64,000 nt of DNA from Pseudorasbora parva (GCF_024679245.1 NC_090185.1:3099964-3163963); one strand, 5' to 3'; shown: positions 52,540 to 64,000, counted from the first letter of the stretch. Notes: generated by a model from the sequence alone, not told the origin. Made by a program: numbers and translations.

Positions 52540-53050
52540 TTTATTAGTTCAAACATCAGTGTGTCTGGTCTGATCTGTCGGGTGGATAAACCGTCTGCTG
52601 GATGTTTGTCGTCTCTGTGCGTGTCAGAAGTTCATGACTGAAGCATCTCTTCACTTTATCTTTCTGATAAGAAGCTCATATCTTCCTCTCCACACAACCC
52701 TTAGGAAAAACAAGACCCGACTTCTTTAATTTTATTAAGTGTATTTAAGTAATGTTCCAGTATATTTTAAGTGTACTTCATGTAGTAAGTATATTAATAT
52801 TAATGTACTAGTAGTATACTTGTAAGTGCACTATTTCAGTACTGCTTGGGACTAAATTGGCCCACTTTTAGTATATAAAAGTATATGTTTAAGTGTACTA
52901 TAAGTGTAACTGTAGCAAACTTTAAGTGCACAACCATGTTTCTCATTTGTCCTAAATCTTTAGTACAAGTGAACTTATACGTATACTAGTAGTTTATAGG
53001 GGTGGGAATCCCCAGAGGCTCCACGATACACTGAGTTTTGAAATGATATT
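52540..53050 (+). other. Orphan upstream-like unit
   Basis: CATCAGTGTGTCTGGTCTGA and the next 150 bases resemble 62850-63000 upstream of gene C, and AAGTGTACTTCATGTAGTAAG (52766) resembles 63379. No receptor exon follows here. Probably a remnant of another gene unit. Confidence 0.4.
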
Positions 53051-53375
53051 AAAGGGTTAGTTCACCCAAAAAAGAAAATGATCTCATTAATTACTCACCC
53101 TCATGTCATTAGACACCCGTAAGACCTTCGTTCATCTTCGGAACACAAAAGAAGATATTTTAGTTGAAAGCTGATGGCTGAGAAAGGCTTCAGATAGGCC
53201 TTCATTGACATTCAGTAAATTTTTTACTCACTCGACCCATAGAGGCACTAAAAACGTCGTTACAAAGTCCATCTCACTGCAGTGGCTGTACAGTTATGTT
53301 ACTAAGCGACGAGAATAGTTTTTGTGCGCAAAAAAATCTAAATAACTTCTTTATCCACTAAGTATATTATGCCAC
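53051..53375. mobile_element. TTAAAGGG-type MITE
   Basis: Begins AAAGGGTTAGTTCACCC after TTA; matching copy at 63036-63360. A widespread cyprinid non-autonomous repeat type. Right end not precisely defined. Confidence 0.5.
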
Positions 53376-53389
53376 TCAGTCTTGGGTCA

Positions 53390-53649
53390 GATCGTTAAAG
53401 TGCGTCCTGTTGTTCCTGTCTGTTGTGTTCTTCGTGGGGATTGCTTCGCTCCGGTTCCGGTTCCAGCCGGCCGCGCCTGCCCGATTGCCTCCCTGCTTCA
53501 CCAGCTTCTCAGTGTCCAGCGACGCTTCTATGGACTCTGCTGTTATCAGCCTTGTGACTTTCTGATCTATAATTCTGGTGTCTTGAGAGAATAAACTTTT
53601 ATCTTATTCGCAACTGGATCCTCTGTTCTTTCTCCTAGCGCATACGACA
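53390..53649 (+). repeat. Possible LTR fragment
   Basis: GC-rich start, then AATAAA at about 53589 and a CA terminus (CATACGACA). It lies upstream of a gag remnant in the same orientation, so may be its 5' LTR. No second LTR or target duplication found. Confidence 0.3.
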
Positions 53650-54100
53650 GTCTTGGTGTATTACCAACAGTAACCTTAAAAACGGTGGTCCCAGCTCTTT
53701 TCAGGTCATTGACCAGCTCCTTCCGTGTAGTTCTGGGCTGATTTCTCACCTTTCTTATGATCCTTGAGACCCCACGAGGTGAGATCTTACATGGAGCCCC
53801 AGTCCGAGGGATATTTTGTCTCTAGTGTCTTTGGACAGCTCTTTGGTCTGGTCATGTTAGTAGTTGGATTCTTACTGATTGTTTGGGGTGGACAGGTGGA
53901 CATTTTAAAGGCAGACTAACAGTTCTTTGAGGGTTAGAATTCTAGCTGATAGACAGGTGTTCAAATACTTATTTGCAGCTGTATCATATGAATAAATAGT
54001 TTAAAAATCATATATTATGATTTCTGGATTTTTTTATTTAGATTTTGTCTCTAACAGTGGACATGCACCTACGATGACAATTTCAGACTCTCTGTAGATA
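53650..54100 (-). pseudogene. Tc1-like element remnant, transposase N-terminus
   Basis: Minus-strand frames carry [20 protein letters not shown] and TVGNTPR, typical of the second helix-turn-helix part of Tc1 transposases, plus [11 protein letters not shown] in another frame. The 3' part has the TTCAAATACTTATTT sequence common beside fish Tc1 ends. Multiple frameshifts and no catalytic domain. Confidence 0.7.
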
Positions 54101-54119
54101 TCCAAACTTTTACCACCTA

Positions 54120-54930
54120 ATGATCATCGTTGCTGCTCTTCGTTCCAGGCGCTCTCAGCGGAACTCAGACTTGTGTTCGACCGTGCTGCCACGGGTCGCG
54201 AGGCGGCCCGCAAACTCTTGGATTTACGTCAAGGCAAGCATTCTGTATCTGAGTACATCATTCAATTCTGGACCTTGGCCACTGAGAGCAAATGGAACGA
54301 GGAGCGCCTCCTCGTTCCATTTGCTCTCAGTGGCCAAGGTCCAGAATGGGACCGATTCCTGCATGGGCTGGCTGACCGTGTCCATAAAGAAATCTATGCC
54401 TTAGACCTTCCCAAGAGTCTCAATGATCTGATAGACCTGGCACTTCGGGTGGATTCCAGACTGGAGATGCGGGACCGGCGGAGAATCTCTCAAGTCCGAC
54501 GACTACTGTGGAGGGACACGGTCAGCCAATTCAACGATCCCGAGCCCATGCAGGTGAGTCGAGCTCGGCTTTCCCGGCAGGAAAGAGAACGCAGAAGAGC
54601 CAAGGGATGATGCATGTATTGTGGCGCGACGGGGCATTTCCTCAATGACTGCCAGTTAAAAGATCGAGCCCGACAGTAGAAAGGAGGCTACTTTCGGGTG
54701 GAGCGTCATTGAGGAAATCCTCGTCCGCCACTCTCCTGCCGGGAAGAGTGCAATGGGCAGACCGGTCACACAGTTGTCAAGTCTTCGTGGACTCTGGAGC
54801 GGAGAGTAATTTTATGGACCATTCACTGGCCACTCAATGGTTCAGGACAGATTCTTGGATCTTTCCCTACTGCTCCCGTAAGCTATTTAAACCATTTGCC
54901 ATTGCCATGCAGTTACACCTGACACCTTAG
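54120..54930 (+). pseudogene. Gypsy-like gag and protease remnant
   Basis: 54173-54610 encodes a capsid-like stretch (SVSEYIIQFWTLATESKWNE; LADRVHKEIYALDLPKSLND). After an in-frame TGA (54608-54610) comes a CCHC zinc knuckle, CMYCGATGHFLNDC. In another frame at about 54770 lies FVDSGAESNFMDH, the aspartic protease active-site region (DSGA). No RT or integrase. An 83-bp palindrome interrupts the gag. Inactive. Confidence 0.75.
54265..54347. repeat. Perfect 83-bp palindrome
   Basis: Two 40-nt arms (54265-54304, 54308-54347) are perfect reverse complements separated by CGC. It keeps the gag frame open. Confidence 0.97.
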
Positions 54931-55075
54931 TGCTCCCAATACAATCCTTCCTCCTTTGAACAAAACAGTCAAAGAATGGGGTTCAAACTAACAATATTTA
55001 TTAAAGAGTATTTTCTATAGAATCTTAAGATAGTACTTGCTGAAGACGGCCTTACTGTTGATGAATCTGGCTGTA
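54931..55075. other. Nothing recognised
   Basis: Short gap between the protease remnant and the minisatellite. Confidence 0.4.
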
Positions 55076-55690
55076 CTGGGTCCGTGCTAGTACTGGCTTA
55101 GACTGGATGTGGATCATCTGGGTCTGTGCTAGTACTGGCTGAGGCTGGATGTGGATCATCTGGGTCTGTGCTAGTTCTGGCTGAGGCTGGATGTGGATCA
55201 TCTGGGTCTGTGCTGGTACTGGCTGAGGCTGGATGTGGATCATCTGGGTCTGTGCTAGTACTGGCTGAGGCTGGATGTGGATCATCTGGGTCTGTGCTAG
55301 TTCTGGCTGAGGCTGGATGTGGATCATCTGGTCTGTGCTAGTACTGGCTGAGGCTGGATGTGGATCATCTGAGTCTGTGTTAGTACTGGCTGAGGCTGGA
55401 TGTGGATCATCTGGGTCTGTGCTAGTACTGGCTGAGGCTGGATGTGGATCATCTGGTCTGTGCTAGTACTGGCTGAGGCTGGATGTGGATCATCTGAGTC
55501 TGTGTTAGTACTGGCTGAGGCTGGATGTGGATCATCTGGGTCTGTGCTAGTACTGGCTGAGGCTGGATGTGGATCATCTGGGTCTGTGCTAGTACTGGCT
55601 GAGGCTGGATGTGGATCATCTGGGTCTGTGTTAGTACTGGCTGAGGCTGGATGTGGATCATCTGGGTCTGTGCTTGTACTGGCAGATGAT
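55076..55690. repeat. 42-bp minisatellite, about 15 units
   Basis: Units are GTGCTAGTACTGGCTGAGGC plus TGGATGTGGATCATCTGGGTCT. Two units are one base shorter, and a three-unit block of 125 bp (from 55321) is repeated exactly one block later (from 55446), a higher-order duplication. Open frames through it follow from the period. Confidence 0.92.
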
Positions 55691-55699
55691 CCAGCATCT

Positions 55700-56185
55700 C
55701 CTCTACGTAAAAACTCAAGCATAGCACTTGCAAATTATAGACACATTTTATAAGCAGCATCAGACCCATTCAAACTGGCTCCCCGAGATTTCCTTTACAT
55801 TTTCAAATAAAATACTATTTATACTATGGCTTGGCTCTTGTAATGTTTAACAAAATAGTGATTCAGATAACAAGAATCTCTGTGAGTGAAGACATCATTG
55901 TTGATATCAAGAATTCACTTTTGTACAAGTGAACATGTAATCCCTGATATCAAAAAGACATTGTTACTAGTAAAAATTCCATACCTAATATGAAGAATTC
56001 ATAATTCATAAATTGTGAATATTTATTTATTGACATTACAAATAAAAGCTAAAATGGCTTGCCATAGGATGCTACTGTGTTGATTTATTGTTATTATTTA
56101 CTAAGGGATGTGCATCCATATTGACCAGTATGTCCAGCTAAATAATATCAACATTTTAAATTCAATATAGCCTATAAATCAATAG
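55700..56185. other. Intergenic, nothing recognised
   Basis: AT-rich; no gene or clear repeat border. Confidence 0.4.
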
Positions 56186-56189
56186 TCAA

Positions 56190-56650
56190 TCAATGTCAAT
56201 CAATGATTATCGGCTGTTCCATCGTTCGGCACGTCCATGCTGCCTCAGAACAGGTAAGGTGTGCAGTCACTGTTTTCCTGGTGCTCGTGTTCTTGTTGTC
56301 TCTGCACAGATTCCGGGGATCCTGAATGGTGACGAGAGCGTCGGAGCGATTTGTGCTGAATGCGAAGATGAACGGCATCAGGATATGGCAGACGGAGGTT
56401 CTGAAGACGGACTTCATGAGCCTGATGGAGACGGTAAGCAGAACATCACACGTGACGAGGGTCATCATGTCCGGAGCGCATCCCACATATCGATGAGGAC
56501 TGAAAGGTTCAGTAGATTATTTGCTCTAAATGAATGGTTGATGTCATGGTGTAACTCAATCTTTTCTGGGAGTGGCCTGGGCTTTTCCGTGCTGATGGCC
56601 TACACCCCAGCAGGATCCAAACGGATCTTCTGTTGGAAAATATCTCCTCT
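56190..56650 (+). pseudogene. SGNH-hydrolase-like domain remnant (copy C)
   Basis: Same pieces as copy B from the middle of block I (GCSIVRHVHAAS) onwards. The duplication block C begins here, without any receptor exons. Confidence 0.5.
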
Positions 56651-57629
56651 TAGGCTCCGTCCACACGGAGATGTGTTTAGCTGTATACTTATACATTTTG
56701 TAGCGTATCAGTGTTTAGTCCACACTGATCCGGCATTTTCGAAGAATGAATCCGATATTTTCTGAAACCGGTGGATAAATCTGAAAACGACAATCTTGCA
56801 TTTTCGTGTGTACAGCCAATCCGTATATTTTGTGAAACGGTGATATCATCACGCTACGTCCGGCACGGTGAAAGACTAAAGGGATACAGCTACGGGCACT
56901 GGGCATGCGCACATTAATAATGCGTCATTTAATTACCATATCTGCATTATTGTAAGGGTAGGTTTAGGGTTGGGTAGGTGTAGTTTAATAAAACACATCT
57001 GTTAAGTAGCAAATGTATTTATTGTTATTTTATCGTGAGATTTTGCCTCACCTCCTTCCACCGCTATACCCCTTCTAGCCACAACTCTTCTTCTCCATTA
57101 TTAGTGTATTAGTGTAACAACCTTGTTGTTATGGGTATAGAGTCTACAGAGACAAGATGGTGAGTAACAGGTTTATTTGAACAACCAGTTGAGTTTGAAA
57201 CTTGAGGGAGTGAAGATGGGCTGATGATAGTTCGGGTTTGTGTTGCTCAGGGTGCACTGGGAGATCGTAGGAGGTATCGCAGGAGATAAACGCTGGAGAA
57301 CACAGAACACACACACGCTGGACACTGGAGATCGCTGGAGACTGGGTAGAAGACACTGGAGATGGGTAAGTAACATTGAGGGAGTCCTTAAGGTCAGCCG
57401 AAGAGGTTAATACCTTTCTCTAACGAGACTGGACAGTGACTGCGTGGGTGTGGGTGCCTTTTGTGCTCCTGGTGATTGTGGTGGTGATGGGTTGCAGGTG
57501 TGCGTGGTTAATACTCAGGTGAAAGTGTGCGCTGTGTATCTGTGCCGTGGGAGCCTGGCGTGTCTGTGACACTCGTGTGGACGCAAGATCGGATTGGGAA
57601 AGCTCTGGCTTCGTGTGGACGGGGCCTAA
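56651..57629. mobile_element. TIR element (copy C)
   Basis: Same termini and site as copies A and B, without copy B's deletion near the right end. Confidence 0.6.
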
Positions 57630-58210
57630 GACGCTGAACACTGTATGACTAGTGAGTCAAAGCACAAATGTCTTTGTTCCACCCACATAGTTAACTGATA
57701 GTAATGCGAGTGTAGTGCATTCTAGAGAGACTGTTTCTATTTCCCGATCAGTGAGGTCAAACAATAAATCTATCATAGGAATAGAAAAGTATTCGGCCCC
57801 CTTGAACTTTACGACCTTTTGCCACATTTCAGGCTTCAAACATAGATATAAAGATAGATAGAGATAAAGATTACTGTGATTAAGCCAGAAAACCAAACCA
57901 TTAGTGAACAAATCCCACAATTCAGCACAAGCATGGTCTGAATGGTTATGAGGACGCTGTTGCAAATATCTATAGAGATAATCTTAATGTTACTCAGAGA
58001 ACAGGACACAGAGTTCATTTATTTGAAATGCTTGTGCTAAATGTTTCACTCTCAGATATAAGAAAAATTCTACTATCTCTTGCTTTGGCCGGCATGTATA
58101 GACCTCCAGGGCCCTGTGTTGATTTCCTAAAAGAGTTTGCTGATTTTTTTTCTCAGAGCTTTTCAATCGAACAACCGAAGAATCTGCACGTAATAATCAC
58201 AGCTAGTGTC
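57630..58210 (+). mobile_element. L2-like remnant (copy C)
   Basis: Same as copy B, plus an extra insert of about 75 bp at 57787-57865 (TTCGGCCCCCTTGAACTTTA...) that looks like a short piece of another transposon. Confidence 0.6.
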
Positions 58211-58215
58211 TTAAA

Positions 58216-58914
58216 CCCTATTCAGACGGGATTAGTTTAACATGAGGAGGTGGGGGTAAAGTAATTTTACCTCAGGACGTCTGTAATATTAATGGCCAAT
58301 TCGGACGGGATAATACATCTCAGTAAAACTAGCAGAAGTCGGAGAAGTAACTCGCTTTACACACCACAGTAACCTTCTTGTCGTCATGTGCATATGACAT
58401 TGCTGTTATCACGTGAGCAAACACAAAACATGAGCACCAGTCTGAACTATATATGTGTGTGTTTTATTAAACAGTTGGATCAAGTCTAACGATTCTGATT
58501 GATTCCAAGAGCTAAAATAAGTGTTGTGCCTCTAATCTAATGGGTTTAAACTTCTTTTTTCTTTAAATGATACAAGGTAAATACTATAGGTTTGCTAAAG
58601 AGTTGTCCCACCACCTACAACGCAACGGAACGCTTCAAGCGCCTCCATGCTCGCAAAACATGCTTAAAAAAAAAAAAAAAAACTATTTTACCATACATTT
58701 TTACAGCCGGTCTATTCGAACGGGATTAGTATTACCCAAGGTCATTTTTCCGGACCTTTTTACAGAAGGTAAAAGTCTCTGTAATCTTTACTGACATTGT
58801 CCGTAATGATTACCGAGATGGCACATTCGTACATGACTAAAATCACAGAGAACCTCTGGTAATAATTACTTTTCCCCCATCTCCCCATGTTAAACTAATC
58901 CAGTCCAAATAGGG
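58216..58914. mobile_element. MITE-like element (copy C)
   Basis: Near-identical to 47306-48001. Confidence 0.65.
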
Positions 58915-59229
58915 GTTTAGGGAAGTCTCTGCTCCTGAGTTACCAGAATTGGCTGCAATATGTCCTGTCCTAACCTTTGTCAGGCAGAGGGCGACCCCAT
59001 ACCAGAAATCTTTGCTCCTAAAGCAAACTAGAAAGCATCCGTCTACCAACTCATTTCCCATACTACTTTAGTCAGCAAGGCTGTATAAACAAATATTGCT
59101 TTGGTGTTGGGAATTTACGCAAAAGTTACTCCCAGTAAAGGCTCCATACTTACTTGGTGAGCCCACCATAAAATGAGGTGGACTAGAGCTGAACTAAGTC
59201 CTGTTACCTCATTTCATAGCCTGTTGATC

Positions 59230-62200
59230 TATCCATCCATCCATCATCTTCCGCTTATCCAGGGCCGGGTCGCGGGGGCAACAGTCTAAGCAGAGACGCC
59301 CAGACTTCCTTCTCTCTGGCCACTTCCTCCAGCTCCTCCGGGGGTACCCCGAGGCCTTCCCAGGCCAGCCTGGAGACATAATCCCTCCAGCGTGTCCTGG
59401 GTTTTCCCCAGGGCCTCCTCCCGGGGGGACGTGCCCGGAACACCTCCCTGGGAAGGCGTCCAGCAGGCATCCAAAATAGATGCCCGAGCCACCTCAGCTG
59501 GCTTCTCTTGATGTGAAGGAGCAACGGCTCTACTCTGAGCTTCTCCCGAGTGACCGAGCTTCTCACCCTATCTCTAAGGGAGCGCCCGGCAACCCTCCAG
59601 AGAAAGTTCATTTCAGCCGCCTGTATCCGGGATCTTGTCTTTTCGGTCATGACCCACAGCTCATGACCATAGGTGAGAGTAGGAACGTAGATTGACCTGT
59701 AAATCGAGAGCATCGCCTTACGGCTCAGCTCCTTCTTCACCACGACAGATCGGTACATTGCCCGCATTACTGCAGATGCTGCACCGGTCTGTCTGTCAAT
59801 CTCCTGTTCCATCCTTCCCACACTCGTGAACAAGACCCCAAGATGCTTAAACTCCTCCACTTGAGGCGAGAACTCTCCACCAACCTGAAGTGAGCAAGCT
59901 ACCCTTTTCCAACTGAGAACCATGGCCTCGGACTTGGAGGTGCTGATTCTCATCCCAGCCGCTTCACACTCGGCTGCAAACCGTCCCAGTGCATGCTGAA
60001 GGTCCTGGTCTGAGGTTGCCAACACGACAACATCATCTGCAAAGAGCAGTGACTAAATCGTGTGGTCCCCAGACCGGACACTCTCCGGCCCTTGGCTGCG
60101 TCTAGAAATTCTGTCCATAAAAATTATGAACAGAACCGGTGACAAAGGGCAGCCCTGCCGGAGACCAAAATGCACCAGGAACAAATTTGACTTACTGCCG
60201 GCAATGCGAACCAAGCTCCTGCTTTGGTTGTAAAGGGACCGTACAGCCCTAAGCCAGGGGCCCCGGACCCCATACTCCCAGAGCACCCCCCACAGGGTGC
60301 CATGAGGAACACAGTCGAATGCCTTCTCCAAATCCACAAAGCACATGTGGACTGGTTGGGCAAACTCCAATGAAACCTCCAGCACCCTGTGAAGGATATA
60401 GAGCTGGTCCAGTGTTCCACGACCGGGACGAAAACCACACTGCTCCTCCTGAATCTGAGATTCCACTATCGGCCGAATTCTCCTCTTTAGTACCCTGGCA
60501 TAGACTTTCCCAGGGAGGCTGAAAGTGTGATTCCCCCTGTAGTTGGAACACACTCTCCGGTCCCCCTTCTTGAAAAGAGGGACCACCACCCCAGTCTGCC
60601 AGTCCATAGGCACTGTCCCCAACCGCCACGCGATGCTGCGGAGGCGCGTCAGCCAAGACAGCCCCACAACATCCAGAGACTTAAGGTACTCAGGGCGAAT
60701 CTCATCCACCCCCGGCGCCTTGCCACTGAGGAGCTTATTAACTACATCGATGACTTCAGCCCGGGTGATGGACGAGTCCTCCCCCGAGCCCTCAGCCACT
60801 GCTTCCTCAAAGGAAGATGTGTCGGTGGGATTGAGGAGATCCTCGAAGTATTCCTTCCACCGTCCAACGATATCCCCAGTTGAGGTCAGCAGCTACACAT
60901 CTCCACTGTAGACAGTTTTGGTAGGGCACTGCTTCCCCCTCCTGAGGGGTCGAACGGTTTGCCAGAATCTCTTCGAGGCCAACCGATAGTCTTTCTCCAT
61001 GGCCTCACCGAACTCCTCCCAGGCCCGAGTTTTTGCCTCCACAACTACCCTAGCTGCTGTCTGCTTGGCCTGCCGGTACCTGTCAGCTGCCTCAGGAGCC
61101 CCCCACTCCTTCTTCAGCTTGATGGCATTCCTTACTTTCGGTGTCCACCATTGGGTTCAGGGATTGCCACCTCAAAAGGCACCGGAGACCTTACGGCCAC
61201 AACTCCGAGCGGCCGTGTCGACAATGGAGGTGGAGAACATGGTCCATTCGGATTCAATATCTCCAGACTTCCTCGGGATCTGGTCGAAGCTCTGCCGGAG
61301 GTGGGAGTTAAAGATCTCTCTGACGGGGGTTCAGCCAAATGTTCCCAACAGACCCTCACAGTACGTTTGGGTCTGCCGAGCCTGTCCAGCTTCCTCCCCC
61401 GCCATCGGATCCAACTCACCACCAGGAAGTGATCGGTTGACAGCTCCGCCCCTATCTTCACCCGAGTGTCCAAGACATACGGCCGGAGGTCAGATGAGAC
61501 GACCACAAAGTCGATCATCGACCTTCGGCCTAGGGTGTCCTGGTGCCATGTGCACTGATGGACACCCTTATGCTTGAACATGGTGTTCGTTATGGACAAG
61601 CCATGGTTAACACAGAAGTCCAATAACAGAAAACCACTCGGGTTCAGATCAGGGGGGCCGTTCCTCCCAATCATGCCCCTCCAGGTGTCTCTGTCACTGC
61701 CCACGTGGGTGTTGAAGTCCCCCAGTAGAACGATGGAGTCTCCAGTCAGAGGACTTTTTAGCACCCCTCCCAGAGACCCCAAGAGGGCCGGGTACTCTGC
61801 ACTGCCATTCGGCCCGTAGGCACAAATGACAGTCAGAAACCTATCCCCGACTCGAAGGCGCAGGGAAGCAACCCTCTCGCTCACCAGGGTAACCTCCAAG
61901 ACATGGCGATTGAGCTGGGGGGCTATAAGCAAACCCACTCCAGCCCGCCGCCTCTCACCATGGGCAACTCCAGAGTGGTAGAGAGTCCAGCCTCTCTCTC
62001 GAGAATTGTGGTTCCAGAGACCAAGCTGTGCGTGGAGGTGAGCCTGACTATTTCTAGTCGGTATCTCTCGACCTCCCACACAAGCTCAGGATCCTTCCCC
62101 GCCAACGAGGTGACAGGCGCTCGCATACGAACCCCAACCCCAGGCCTGGCTTCAGGGTGGGGCCCCGGCTGCACCATGCCGGGCGACGCCTCGGTCCTTG

Positions 62201-62378
62201 ATTTTATGGTCATCATAGTGGGTTTGTGAACTGCTCTTAGTCTGACCCGTCACCAAGGACCTGTTTGCCTTGGGAGGCCCTACCAGGAGCATAAAGCCCC
62301 GGACAACACAGCTCCTAGGATCATTCAGGTACTCAAACCCCTTCACCACGATAAGGTGACAGTTCAAAGAGGGGTTAG
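59230..62378 (-). mobile_element. Rex3: Rex3 LINE, near full length, inactivated
   Basis: RTE-clade LINE of about 3.1 kb with GATG-type tandem units at its 3' end (59232-59246 on this strand). The endonuclease frame at 62079-61132 has RAGVGLLIAPQL, IVLLGDFNTHVGSD, TMFKHKGVHQCTWHQDTLG and STDHFLVVSW. The RT runs from 60799 to 59255 in one frame: VDEIRPEYLKSLDVVG, EEQCGFRPGRGTLDQLY, AFDCVPHGTLWG and LLFADDVVVLATSDQDLQ with FADD intact. It is broken by a TAG at 60053-60055 just before SLLFADD and by frameshifts between endonuclease and RT (60800-61131). The 5' untranslated part lies at about 62230-62378. Same insertion site as the copy at 48316. Confidence 0.92.
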
Positions 62379-63035
62379 CCTGTTGATTCCACAGATAAAA
62401 ATGGCAAATTAGTAATGTGTAACATAGGCTAGTAAGAGCTGTGTATGTAAACCTCCCTCCCTAGGCCTCAATTCTTGTTAGCAGAATATTTCATCCAGCT
62501 TCTGCTTGAAGATCGGGATACTTCATGCCGGCATATGGAGGGGGAGATGAAGCCATAGGGTCTGTGCAGAGGACTTGTTTGGTTCTCGTGGTCTTTGCTG
62601 AGAATCTGTGCCGATTTAACAAAAATATTAAAGTCTGCAATCAAAACCAAAACATCTGATTATGAAGTCAAGAATTTTTCATCAAATTTTCCAGAGACTA
62701 AAACTTTCTGGTAATCAAATTATATTTCTCTAAATGGATGATTACATCTACAGGTTATTTATGTTTTATGTATGTATGTTTGCATTAATGTTTACTCATC
62801 AAATTAACCCTGCTATATGCTTTTCTCTTTTATTTTATCTGTTCCAACATCAGTGTGTGGTTTGATCTGTCCGGTCAGGTGATAAACTGCGTCTGCTAAA
62901 TGTTTGTGGTTGGTACGGATGTCAGCAGTTTGTGGGTGAAGTGTTCCATCTTATATATTTCTAATAAGAAACTCACAATCTTCCACTCCACTTAAAAAAA
63001 AGAAGTATACTTCAAGTTAATTTAATTTAGTTTAC
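62379..63035 (+). other. Far upstream region of gene C
   Basis: No gene. 62600-62990 is a diverged relative of 22610-22900 and 32620-32900 (CAGTGTGTGGTTTGATCTGT, then GATAAACTGCGTCTGCTAAA). It probably belongs to the ancestral gene unit. Confidence 0.45.
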
Positions 63036-63370
63036 TTAAAGGGTTAGTTCACCCAAAAATGAAAATTATTTCATTAATTACTCACCCTCATGTGATTTGA
63101 CACTCATAAGATCTTCGTTCATCTTCAAAACACAAATGAAGATATTTTTGTTGAAAGCTGAGAAAGGCTTCAGAAAGGCCTCCATTGGCATTCAGTACAT
63201 TCCCACTCACAAGACCCATAAAGGCACTAAACACATCGATACAAAGTCCATCTCACTACAGTGGCTGTACAATAATATTACAATGCGACGGAAATTTTTA
63301 TTTTGCGCACAAAAATCAAAATAACGACTTTATCCACCAAGTTATTTACGTGACCTCGACGCATGCTCAT
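63036..63370. mobile_element. TTAAAGGG-type MITE
   Basis: Starts AAAGGGTTAGTTCACCC; relative of 53051-53375, but placed differently relative to the neighbouring AAGTGTACTT sequence, so a separate insertion. Confidence 0.5.
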
Positions 63371-63603
63371 GCATTTTTAAGTGTACTTTATGTAGTAAGT
63401 ATACTAATATTAATGTACTAGTAGTATACTTTTAGTATATAAAGTATATGTTTAAGTGTACTCTAAGTGAAAGAAGCATACTAATAGCACACTTGAATAA
63501 ACTTCTTTATGTAAGGGAAACATCTTTATACAGAAATAAATTGAATCCATCATCAATAGTCAAATAAGAGTCAGAGGTCAGATATGATTGACAGCTTACA
63601 GCA

Positions 63604-63880
63604 CTAAATAACACTCCAGTAGATCCAGATATCTAATCCAATATTTCACTCTTCTGATATTAGTTTTCATTCAGGGCCAGAATTCATTTGAAAACGTAAG
63701 ATCAGCAAAAGCGTGTTGATTTCCGTGATGTTAAAGGAGACGGATGTGTGAGTGGAAACTTACTGAGGTTAGGGGAGGGTTCACACACAACCAGGTAAAT
63801 ATCACAGTTCAGTGTTTCAGATCAATCTGAGGGTTAGCAGCCATTTTAAGAGTCGCTATCGTGGGCTTTTCAGAGCACCG
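63604..63880 (+). promoter_or_regulatory. 5' flank and 5' UTR of gene C
   Basis: Nearly identical to 36843-37119; see gene B. Confidence 0.5.
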
Positions 63881-63932
63881 ATGAAGAAAATGTTCCTCAA
63901 ATTACTTTTGCTCTGTTTGTGGCGTCTGGTTG
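63881..63932 (+). CDS. Gene C: signal-peptide exon of third Ig receptor
   Basis: ATG at 63881 opens [17 protein letters not shown] followed by a split Gly codon and GTGAGT, identical to exon 1 of gene B. The rest of the gene lies beyond the window, so its extracellular domains and whether it is intact cannot be seen. Upstream and intron sequences also match gene B up to the window end. Confidence 0.8.
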
Positions 63933-64000
63933 GTGAGTTTTAAATGTGTTTTTATGGCTTCAGTTGCTGCTGTTCTGTATCATGTGATAAATTACTGGTT

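Noticed and set aside
55052..55769. Repetitive open frames such as DPDDPHPASAST
   Set aside because: Artefact of the 42-bp minisatellite; no gene context.

Overview
The window looks like nuclear DNA of a cyprinid-type teleost fish. The evidence is spliced vertebrate-style exons, dense fish transposons (Rex3, L2-like LINEs, hAT-like, Tc1-like and TTAA-flanked elements, solo LTRs), long CA/TG and TA microsatellites, and GC-poor intergenic DNA. The only host genes I can support are tandem copies of one immunoglobulin-superfamily receptor gene on the + strand, resembling the CD2/SLAM/CD48 family. Gene A is cut by the left edge (exons 2-6, 1-1776). Gene B is complete (37120-44320, six exons, 371 aa). 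Gene C enters at the right edge (signal-peptide exon 63881-63932). The layout is signal peptide, two V-like domains without the canonical cysteines, one C2-like domain with extra cysteines, a transmembrane segment and a tail of about 20 residues with no ITSM. A and B are nearly identical in introns and 3' exons, yet differ strongly in patches of the V exons.

Between A and B (1.8-36.8 kb) I see mostly transposons, several nested. 1.8-5.0 kb is gene 3' flank, an SGNH-hydrolase-like remnant, a TIR element and an L2-like LINE. 5.15-6.06 kb is a solo LTR. 10.35-12.89 kb is one hAT-like element nested in another, both with 8-bp target duplications. 13.9-15.5 kb is a foldback element with arms of about 580 bp. 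15.7-21 kb holds TIR and TTAA elements. 24.2-26.1 kb is a small non-autonomous LTR element with a proline-rich ORF. 27.0-29.4 kb is an element set inside a (TA)n tract and carrying a repeated 17-mer. 30.6-31.8 kb is an L2-like reverse transcriptase remnant. A 2.6-kb unit at 21.2-23.9 kb is duplicated at 31.6-36.8 kb, where 2.9 kb of transposon interrupts it.

Gene B has a 5.4-kb first intron containing a 2.27-kb TIR element inserted into what looks like a decayed transmembrane exon of another family member. Downstream of B, the block 45.4-49.9 kb recurs at 56.2-60.8 kb (SGNH remnant, TIR element, L2 remnant, MITE, Rex3). The Rex3 copy near B ends abruptly against an 18S rRNA fragment (49.9-51.7 kb), itself split by a 934-bp solo LTR. 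51.7-56.2 kb holds Tc1 remnants, a Gypsy-like gag/protease remnant with an 83-bp palindrome, and a 42-bp minisatellite. Rex3 at 59.2-62.4 kb is almost full length but broken. Gene C follows behind a promoter region shared with gene B.

The system most worth following is a recently duplicated receptor cluster whose V exons diverge in likely ligand-facing patches while their flanks stay nearly identical. It contains signs of lost members (a fossil exon and orphan upstream units).
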